NCBI GenBank assembly: GCA_023429345.1
Contig: JAEYVB010000094.1
Coordinates: forward strand, 1 to 13,005
From: Planctomycetota bacterium
Lineage (GTDB): Bacteria; Planctomycetota; Phycisphaerae; Phycisphaerales; UBA1924
Direction of reading: 5' to 3'
Length of the DNA stretch: 13,005 nt
This document shows, one piece after another, positions 1 to 5,765 of this stretch (its first letter is position 1; each line of letters opens with the position of its first letter). The translations under genes were made by a program, and so were the position numbers. The notes beneath the pieces are model-generated. The model saw only the letters and a list, made by a program, of their open reading frames with translations. It searched no databases and had not been told where the DNA came from.

Positions 1-11
1 CCCCTGTTGAC

Positions 12-27
12 CGTCCCCGAGGGGACG
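12..27. other. small GC hairpin near the left edge
   Basis: CGTCCCC and GGGGACG pair around a GA centre, giving a stem of about six pairs with a CGAG tetraloop. It lies about 100 nt beyond the stop of the minus-strand GH3 gene. No T-run follows on either strand, so a terminator role is only possible. I see no gene in positions 1-124. Confidence 0.3.
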
Positions 28-75
28 CGCCGGTCCACTCTAGACGAGCGGCGGCCGGGTTGCCGCGGCGATCCA

Positions 76-91
76 GCCCGCTTGAGCGGGC
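76..91 (-). terminator. possible weak terminator hairpin after the GH3 gene
   Basis: GCCCGC and GCGGGC form a perfect 6-bp stem with a 4-nt loop (TTGA), 34 nt beyond the GH3 stop codon on the minus strand. No U-tract follows in the minus-strand transcript, so it is not a classical intrinsic terminator. Its place at the end of a four-gene minus-strand run is the main support. It could also be a transcript 3'-end stabiliser or chance in GC-rich DNA. Confidence 0.25.
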
Positions 92-124
92 GTTCACCTT
101 CGACCGGCTCCGCCAGAAGCCCGT

Positions 125-1798
125 TCACCGCGACGCGAACGACACCACGCTGTCGATGATCTCGCGCCCGTTGGCGCAGCGCGGGCACTTGTGCTGGCCG
201 CCGAGCTTGCCGCGGCTCTCCATCCACCGGTGGAAGGTCCCGATGGGCAGGGGCGTGACGGTGGGGGGGATCATTCCCAGCCCGTCGGTGCGCTTGGTGC
301 CGTAGTCCACGGACTCGAACTTCAGGCGGCCGTCGAACGCGTCCCGGAAGCCGGCGACCCCCGCCGGATCGGGGCTCCCGCCGAGCTCGATGGCGAGCTC
401 GATCGCGCCCTTCTGACCCTCGCGCGGGTAGATGGGCGCCGCGGTGAACTCTCCGATCACGAGGCCTGTCTTCTGCGCCGCTTCGGAGACCGCGTTCTCG
501 ATGTGCTCCGCGATGAGGTTCTCGCCGAAGGCGTTGATGAAGTGGCGGTGGCGGCCGACGATCCGCAGCCGGCACGGGCCCTCGCCGCCCGCCCCGTCCA
601 GTCCGCCGGGGATCGTGTCGAACTCGACCACATCCCCGAGGATGTACCGCCAGAGCCCGGCGCAGGTCGTGAGCACCACCACGTACTTCTGCCCCTTTTC
701 CACCTCGTCGCACGCGAACGCCGGCGGGTTCGGCTCGTTGATCGACTCGAGCGGGACGAACTCGTGGAAGAGACGGATGTCGGTGTTGAGCCGCAGCGGG
801 GCGCCGCGCCCAGGGCCGTAGCCGCCGGGCTCGAGCGGCTCATCCTGCATCGCCACGAACCCCTCGCTCGCGGGGTAGAGCTCCAGCCGGTCCGGCACAT
901 CCTCGCCGGTCGGCGACCCGCTCCAGAACTGCCGCACCCGCGGCTCGAAGGGCGCGTACTTCACGCCGCCGTGCACGAAGATCTCGAGGTCCGGCCAGAT
1001 GTCGCGGATTGTCTCGGCGGCGCGGCCCCGCTCCTTCGCCAGCGCCAGCACCCGCTCGAAGAGCACGATCGCCCACGAGGGCATCCCCGAGATCATCCGC
1101 ACATCCTGGTCGATCGTCGCCCGCGCCATCGCGTCGATCTTGCTCGGCCAGTGGCTCATCAGCGCGATCTCGGGGCCGGGCGCGTAGATCTCGCTGATCG
1201 GCCAGCGGATCAGGGGCGTCACGATCCCGGAGAGGTCCCCCGTGCGGATGCCGTGCTCGTTCGTCGCCAGGTCGCTCGAGCCCCCCAGGAACAGGCTCTT
1301 GCCCGCGGTGATGCGGGCGAGCGGGATCCCGAACCGCGCGATGTTCGCGAAGATGTCGAGGGATGCCCGGAAGTTGCTCTTGAGCATCGCCCGGCTGACC
1401 GGGATGTACTTGTCCCCGGCGGTCGTCCCGCTGGTCTGCGCAAAGTCCCTCACCAGGCCGGGCCAGAGCACATCGGGCTCCGCCCCCTCGCGCATGCGGG
1501 CGATCGGGTCCTTGTACGCGTACCAGTCCGAGACCGGCACCTCCGCGCGGTACGCCGGGAGCAGCTCGTCATCCCCCAGCATCGAGAGCCGCCCGAAGCG
1601 GTGCGCCCTGCCGAACTCCGTCTCGCTCGCCGCTTCCAGGAGCCACCGGAGCTGCCGCCGCTGGAGCAGCGCCGAGTTCTCCCGCCAGTAGTCGAGATCG
1701 TCCAGCAGTCGGATCCGGCGCGCCAGCCGCAGGCGCAGGCCGCGGCCGACGAGGCTGGTCCAGCGGGGCTGTCGGGCGGTGGTGGTCAAGGCCGGCAC
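125..1798 (-). CDS. GH3 family acyl-acid-amido synthetase-like protein
   Basis: This is a 557-residue member of the GH3 family, adenylate-forming enzymes of the ANL-like fold. Characterised plant members (JAR1, GH3.3 type) activate a carboxylic acid with ATP and transfer it to an amino acid. The bacterial substrate is unknown. All three ATP-binding motifs are visible: SGTTAG at residues 123-128, YPASEG at 308-313 and YILGDVVEF at 385-393. The C-terminus carries the usual WMESRGKLGGQHK stretch near 525-540. Length matches the family (about 550), and the N-terminal LDYWRENSALLQRRQL stretch also looks normal, supporting the ATG start. It starts 7 nt after the stop of the alpha/beta hydrolase, so the two are probably co-translated. 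Activity on a lipid or amino-acid conjugate is inference. Family assignment is firm; substrate is not. Confidence 0.92.
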   Translation of the reverse strand: MPALTTTARQPRWTSLVGRGLRLRLARRIRLLDDLDYWRENSALLQRRQLRWLLEAASETEFGRAHRFGRLSMLGDDELLPAYRAEVPVSDWYAYKDPIARMREGAEPDVLWPGLVRDFAQTSGTTAGDKYIPVSRAMLKSNFRASLDIFANIARFGIPLARITAGKSLFLGGSSDLATNEHGIRTGDLSGIVTPLIRWPISEIYAPGPEIALMSHWPSKIDAMARATIDQDVRMISGMPSWAIVLFERVLALAKERGRAAETIRDIWPDLEIFVHGGVKYAPFEPRVRQFWSGSPTGEDVPDRLELYPASEGFVAMQDEPLEPGGYGPGRGAPLRLNTDIRLFHEFVPLESINEPNPPAFACDEVEKGQKYVVVLTTCAGLWRYILGDVVEFDTIPGGLDGAGGEGPCRLRIVGRHRHFINAFGENLIAEHIENAVSEAAQKTGLVIGEFTAAPIYPREGQKGAIELAIELGGSPDPAGVAGFRDAFDGRLKFESVDYGTKRTDGLGMIPPTVTPLPIGTFHRWMESRGKLGGQHKCPRCANGREIIDSVVSFASR

Positions 1799-1805
1799 CC
1801 GCGAT

Positions 1806-2816
1806 TCAAGCGCCCGCGCGGCGGTCGAGCTCGGCGTTGAAGTCCAGAATGGCGCGGGCGAACTCGTCGGGCTTCTCGATCATCGGGGCGTGGCCGCAGT
1901 CGTCGAACCAGACGATCCGGGCGTCCGGGAGCTTCGCCAGAAACTCGTGGGCGGCCTCGGGGGGGGTCACGACGTCCTGCTTGCCCCAGATGAGCATGCA
2001 CGGCGCCTTGATGTTCTGGATCCGCTCTCCGAGGTGATCGCTGCGGGCGGAGCGGGACAGCTTGACCATCGCGCGGGCCCCGGCGCGCTCGGAGAGCTCC
2101 TTGTGAGCGCGGTCGAGGTCCGCCTCCCGCATGTGCTTCTCGGGGTCGTAGAAGAGCTCGCTGATCTTCCGCCGCATCCACTCGCGGCTGGGGCGGACGG
2201 TGATCTCCTTGACCATCGTCCGCTCGATAAGGCCGCTCGAGCCCGCCAGGACCAGCCCGCCGACCATGTCCGGCCGCTGCAGGGCGATCCGCAGGGCGAC
2301 GTGCCCGCCGAAGCTGTTCCCGACCAGGATGACCTGCTCGTCCGAGGTCTTGCCGATCCCCAGCGTGTCCTCAAGGAACCGCTCGGTGAGGACGCTGACG
2401 CCCTCGACCCCGCAGTCCGCGTCACGGAGCTGCAGGAGGGGGATCTCCAGCATGATGCAGCGCACTTTGTGCCGCACCATGCGGACGACATCCTCCCAGT
2501 GGTCGTTCAGGCCCACGAGCCCGTGGAGGAAGACCACCGGCCGCCCGATCGGGCCCGCGGCCGCGCCCGGGCCCACATCCACCAGTTTGGCCGGCACCGG
2601 CTCCCCCGAAAGCCCCCGCAGGGTGACCGTGCGGGGGGTAGGGGCAGCGGGCTCAGCGCTGCGGGCGTGAGCACTGGCGTGGGAGCTGGCGGGCAACGTG
2701 GACAGAAAGACCTCCTGAGCGTCGTAGGCGAAGATGATACCGCTCTCATTCCGGACCGGCGAGGAACGCCTTTCATACGCGTTTTTGACCCCGTCAGGCG
2801 GGGGCGACCCGTCCAT
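1806..2816 (-). CDS. alpha/beta hydrolase
   Basis: A cytoplasmic alpha/beta-hydrolase-fold enzyme of 336 residues if the ATG is used. The HGL oxyanion region is at 98-100. The nucleophile elbow GNSFGG places Ser168, the acid is Asp281 in GKQDVVTP, and the base is His309 in CGHAPMIEKP, so the full triad is present. The pattern resembles esterases and C-C-bond hydrolases of the MhpC/BphD type, but the substrate cannot be told. The first 60 or so residues are Ser/Ala/Pro-rich and unlike the family. The ATG start overlaps the upstream ATPase gene by 23 nt and has no well-spaced ribosome site. An AGGAGG at 2711-2716 lies 5 nt before an in-frame CTG (2705) and 14 nt before an in-frame TTG (2696), so the real protein may be about 296-299 residues. 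Operon position between the exporter ATPase and GH3 suggests shared regulation. Confidence 0.88.
   Translation of the reverse strand: MDGSPPPDGVKNAYERRSSPVRNESGIIFAYDAQEVFLSTLPASSHASAHARSAEPAAPTPRTVTLRGLSGEPVPAKLVDVGPGAAAGPIGRPVVFLHGLVGLNDHWEDVVRMVRHKVRCIMLEIPLLQLRDADCGVEGVSVLTERFLEDTLGIGKTSDEQVILVGNSFGGHVALRIALQRPDMVGGLVLAGSSGLIERTMVKEITVRPSREWMRRKISELFYDPEKHMREADLDRAHKELSERAGARAMVKLSRSARSDHLGERIQNIKAPCMLIWGKQDVVTPPEAAHEFLAKLPDARIVWFDDCGHAPMIEKPDEFARAILDFNAELDRRAGA
2711..2716 (-). promoter_or_regulatory. strong Shine-Dalgarno inside the hydrolase reading frame, with a -10-like hexamer upstream
   Basis: The minus strand reads AGGAGG here, the best ribosome-binding match seen near any start in this block. 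Upstream on the same strand, TATCAT (2734-2739) differs from the -10 consensus by one base. I find no convincing -35 at the right spacing. The surrounding 2700-2790 stretch is visibly less GC-rich than its neighbours. Together these suggest a leader region and a downstream start for the hydrolase instead of the ATG at 2816. This is inference. Confidence 0.35.
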
Positions 2817-3525
2817 CTTCCAGCCGGATAACCCGATCGGCCCGCTTCGCGACCGCCGTGTCGTGGGTCACCATGACGATGGTCTGGCCCCGGGCCCGCC
2901 GAAGCTCGGCGATGGCGTCCAGGATCTTGTCACCCGTCGCCCGGTCAAGGTTTCCCGTCGGCTCATCGGCGAGGAGCACCTGCGGCTGGTTCATGAGGGC
3001 CCGAGCGATCGCGACCCGCTGCCGCTCCCCACCGGAAAGCTCCGCCGGTCGGTGCCGGAGGCGGTGCCCCAGTCCGAAGGCCTCCAGCAGCCCCCGAGCG
3101 TAGCTTTCGGCAGCGCCCCTCCGGAACCGGAACCGCCCGTGGCGCACCATGGCCGCGACGGTCACGTTCTGGAGCACGGTCAGTTCCGGCAGCAGGTGGT
3201 AGAACTGGAAAACGAACCCAACGCGGCTGGCCCGGAAGCGGTTAAGCCGTGTTTCCGAGTAGTCGTGGATGACCTCGCCGCCGAACCGGATCGCCCCGGC
3301 GCGGCGGCCGCCGGCATGCACGGACTGGGCCCCGTTCTTCCGCTTGTCGGGCCGGTCGAGGCCCCCCATCAGGTGCAGGAGGGTGCTCTTCCCCGAGCCC
3401 GAAGCGCCCAGCACCGCCAGCCACTCCCCCTCGTTGACATCCAGCGTCGCCCCCCGGAGCACGGGCACATCGACCCGCCCGAGGCGGTAGGTCTTGTGCA
3501 GGTCCTGGACGGAGATGAGTGGCAT
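2794..3525 (-). CDS. ABC transporter ATP-binding protein, LolD/MacB type
   Basis: This 243-residue ATPase energises the adjacent FtsX-like permease, probably for lipoprotein release from the inner membrane or a related export job. It has Walker A GASGSGKST (40-48), Q-loop Gln107 in VFQFYHLLPELT, signature LSGGE (163-167), Walker B VLLADE (183-188) followed by PTGNLD, and H-loop His221. VFQFYHLLPELT and DEPTGNLD are typical of the LolD/MacB/FtsE subgroup. The start was placed at MPLISVQDLHKTYR because the frame upstream of it is low-complexity and overlaps the permease. No clear Shine-Dalgarno precedes it. Residues about 59-77, between the GGLDRP and GGEVI elements, carry an extra basic, glycine-rich segment absent from typical LolD. 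The permease stop lies 26 nt upstream. LolD and MacB-type roles cannot be separated from sequence alone. Confidence 0.93.
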   Translation of the reverse strand: MPLISVQDLHKTYRLGRVDVPVLRGATLDVNEGEWLAVLGASGSGKSTLLHLMGGLDRPDKRKNGAQSVHAGGRRAGAIRFGGEVIHDYSETRLNRFRASRVGFVFQFYHLLPELTVLQNVTVAAMVRHGRFRFRRGAAESYARGLLEAFGLGHRLRHRPAELSGGERQRVAIARALMNQPQVLLADEPTGNLDRATGDKILDAIAELRRARGQTIVMVTHDTAVAKRADRVIRLEDGRVAPA

Positions 3526-3551
3526 GGGGTGTTGGTCGCTGCTCGCTCGTG

Positions 3552-5186
3552 CTATTCCCAGCGGAGGGCCCGGACGGGGTCCATACGCGCCGCCTTTACC
3601 GCCGGCACCAGCGAACCCATCACGCTGGCCAGGACGCCGCCCAGCAGGACCACCGCCGCCTTCCACGGGACGATCTGGCTGGGGATCTGCGTGAAGTAGT
3701 AGATCCGCGGGTCCCAAATATAAAGCTTCTTGGGTTCGCCGAAGAACCCGCTGATCCATTGGCCGGTCAGGGCGATCCACTCATGGATCAGGTTGATGTT
3801 CATCACCACGAGGTACGCCGCGATGCCCCCAAACACGGCGCCGACCACCCCGATCGCGAGCCCGTAGCGCAGCCACAGCCACGCGATCCCGCCGCGACTG
3901 GCGCCGATTGCCCGAAGAATTCCGATGTCCTTGGTCTTCTCGCTCACCATCGCCCAGAAGATTGCCAGGACGAGGAAAACCGCGGTCAGGCTGACGATCC
4001 CGAAGATCGTCAGGACCATGTAGGTTTCTTTCTCGACCGCGCCGATGAGCATCGCGTTCTGGTCGCGCCACGTCTGGATGCGGACGCCCGCCGCGCCCGG
4101 CGGCGGCGAGGGGCTCTCCCGGTGGGCGCGGGCGAAGTCCTCGTAGATCAGGTCGACCCGTGCGCGGAGGGCATCCGCGTCGGTACCGTCCTTGGCGCGG
4201 ATGAGGACGGTGTTCACCCGCGCGGGGATCGCGACCGCAGCGCCCGCCGGGCCGCCGTCGTCGAAGTGCTCGACGCCCTCCGCATCCACGTAGTACCCCG
4301 GCGCCTCGGCCTTTACCGAGGCGTCCATCTTGAGGAGTCCCTGCAGGCTCGTGAGCGGCACAAAGACCGTGTTGGCGTCGATCTCGTAGAGCCCGGAACG
4401 GAACTGGTTGACCACCGAGAAGACCCGCGGCTGCTGCTCCATCAGCACGCTGCCGCCCTTCCCGGTCGCCACCACACTCAGCACGGCGTTCTCGCCCAGG
4501 AGCGGCACAACCGGCTCTACGAACCCCTCCGGCGTGCGCTCGTTGTAGCCGCCGATCTCGATCCCCATCACCAGCGGGGGCCGCCGGCCGGCTCCCGGCC
4601 CCCCCGGGCCGGAATCCTGGAATCGCATGGCGGCGTTGTAGTACTCCTGCAGCCCGGCGCGGGCGTCGGGGTCCACCCGCAGGTCGCGGCCGTCAACATC
4701 CTTGGGGAGCGGCGTGTCCAGGGGCTTCCACCAGAGGCTCTGCCCGTAGCCCGTCACACGGTCGAAGCTCTCGGCATCGATCCCCTTCACGATCACGCGG
4801 TGGAGCGAATAGGGGAGCTTGAGCAGCCCGAAGGTCTCGACCACCGGGGTGGCGGCCTCGATCTTCGGGTCATCCTCCAGGCGGTCTATCAGGTCTTCGT
4901 AGTGCGTGATGCCGGAGGCGTTGGAGATGGAGACATCCCCGATCAGCGTCCGACCCGACTCGACCAGCATCGCCAGAAACCCGCCCATCACCGACCACAC
5001 GATGAGGACCATGGCCGTGCACAGCGTCACCGCCACCGCCGCCAGCAGGGGCATGACCTTGCTGGTCAGGTAGCGGCGGGTGAGGAGGGCCTGGTACACG
5101 CGGGGGGATAGTAGGGAATGGGCGTCCGGGAGTTCTGTCGCACCGGCGACGCCTGAGCCCCGCCCTGATTCCTCGGCCCCGCGCAC
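3552..5186 (-). CDS. ABC transporter permease, LolC/LolE-FtsX type
   Basis: An inner-membrane permease with the LolC/E layout: one N-terminal membrane segment (about 46-70), a large periplasmic domain (about 71-385), then three C-terminal membrane segments (about 390-413, 438-462, 508-528). The FtsX hallmark EKTKDIGILRAIGAS follows the second segment, and the protein ends in PAVKAARMDPVRALRWE, typical of these permeases. At 544 residues it is longer than Lol permeases of about 400, mostly because of the periplasmic domain, which includes a Gly/Pro-rich linker near 195-205. Only one permease gene is present, so a homodimer (LolF-like) is plausible. The start is uncertain. The GTG at 5186 sits inside a perfect inverted repeat, and the first 25 residues look non-native. 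An in-frame GTG at 5099 would begin the protein at YQALLTRRYL, closer to the usual N-terminus. Confidence 0.88.
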   Translation of the reverse strand: MRGAEESGRGSGVAGATELPDAHSLLSPRVYQALLTRRYLTSKVMPLLAAVAVTLCTAMVLIVWSVMGGFLAMLVESGRTLIGDVSISNASGITHYEDLIDRLEDDPKIEAATPVVETFGLLKLPYSLHRVIVKGIDAESFDRVTGYGQSLWWKPLDTPLPKDVDGRDLRVDPDARAGLQEYYNAAMRFQDSGPGGPGAGRRPPLVMGIEIGGYNERTPEGFVEPVVPLLGENAVLSVVATGKGGSVLMEQQPRVFSVVNQFRSGLYEIDANTVFVPLTSLQGLLKMDASVKAEAPGYYVDAEGVEHFDDGGPAGAAVAIPARVNTVLIRAKDGTDADALRARVDLIYEDFARAHRESPSPPPGAAGVRIQTWRDQNAMLIGAVEKETYMVLTIFGIVSLTAVFLVLAIFWAMVSEKTKDIGILRAIGASRGGIAWLWLRYGLAIGVVGAVFGGIAAYLVVMNINLIHEWIALTGQWISGFFGEPKKLYIWDPRIYYFTQIPSQIVPWKAAVVLLGGVLASVMGSLVPAVKAARMDPVRALRWE

Positions 5187-5195
5187 GAAGTGCGC
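5181..5195. promoter_or_regulatory. inverted repeat in the divergent promoter region
   Basis: GCGCAC, a 3-nt GAA centre, then GTGCGC forms a perfect 6-bp inverted repeat between the divergent permease and QueD-like genes. It contains the first possible GTG start of the permease. It could be an operator, or a hairpin in a leader if the permease actually starts at 5099. The rest of the gap to 5270 shows no confident -35/-10 pair. Its second half is almost pure pyrimidine on the plus strand. Confidence 0.3.
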
Positions 5196-5270
5196 TCTGA
5201 ACGATCGCGCCCTCAGACTGGGACGGGCCCGGACACCCTCCCCCCCCTCCCGCCCCTACCCTCTCTCCTG

Positions 5271-5765
5271 ATGTACGAGATCGAGGTCACCGCCGAGTTC
5301 GCGGCCGCGCACGCCATCCTGATCGGGGGCGAGCCCGAGCCCCTGCACGGGCACAACTGGCACGTGACGGCGACCCTCGCGGGCGCGGCGCTCGACGGCG
5401 ATGGCCTCCTGTGCGACTTTCACGTGGTGGAACGTTCGCTCCAAACCCTCGTCGGCCGCTGGCACAACCGCAACCTGAACGAGGTGGAGCCCTTCTCCAA
5501 AGGGGGCGCCGGTGGGGGGGCGCTGACCCTGAACCCGACCGCGGAGATCGTCGCCCGCTCGATCGCGGAGGGCCTTTCGGCCGATCTGAAGGGGGTGCTC
5601 GCCGAGTCGCCCCGATCCCCGATGCCCGGCCGCGCCGCGATCGACATGAACGACCGCCGCCCCTGGCTGGTCTCGGTGCGCATCACCGAGGCCCCCGGCT
5701 GCGCTGCTACCTACTACCTTCCCGGCGCGGGCCGGCCCACGCCATCGCGCCCCCAGGAACAATGA
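5271..5765 (+). CDS. 6-pyruvoyl-tetrahydropterin synthase / QueD family protein lacking the catalytic Cys
   Basis: A 164-residue protein of the PTPS/QueD (T-fold) family, which acts on dihydroneopterin triphosphate in queuosine, biopterin or folate-type routes. Zinc-ligand histidines are visible in FAAAHAI and LHGHNWHV. The LNE motif (HNRNLNEVEPF), the LNPTAEIVARSI helix and a late glutamate in RITEAPGCAATYYL are also family features. In the CxxLHGH motif of classical enzymes the cysteine is replaced: the sequence reads EPEPLHGH. This suggests a variant class such as PTPS-III, reported to use glutamate in place of cysteine and to feed folate synthesis, so calling it queD would be premature. 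The ATG at 5271 is chosen because the conserved strand YEIEVTAEF begins there. No Shine-Dalgarno precedes it. The stop overlaps the polyphosphate kinase start as ATGA. Confidence 0.85.
   Translation: MYEIEVTAEFAAAHAILIGGEPEPLHGHNWHVTATLAGAALDGDGLLCDFHVVERSLQTLVGRWHNRNLNEVEPFSKGGAGGGALTLNPTAEIVARSIAEGLSADLKGVLAESPRSPMPGRAAIDMNDRRPWLVSVRITEAPGCAATYYLPGAGRPTPSRPQEQ

Noticed and set aside
60..305. 81-codon plus-strand open frame at the left edge
   Set aside because: It mostly overlaps the conserved C-terminus of the GH3 gene and has no recognisable content.
191..1840. Long plus-strand open frame antisense to the GH3 gene
   Set aside because: It lies opposite a gene with all GH3 motifs. Its translation is Arg/Ala/Asp/Glu/Val-rich low complexity, as expected from G/C third-position bias.
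3519..5111. Long plus-strand open frame antisense to the permease
   Set aside because: It is a shadow of the permease gene with no recognisable domain.
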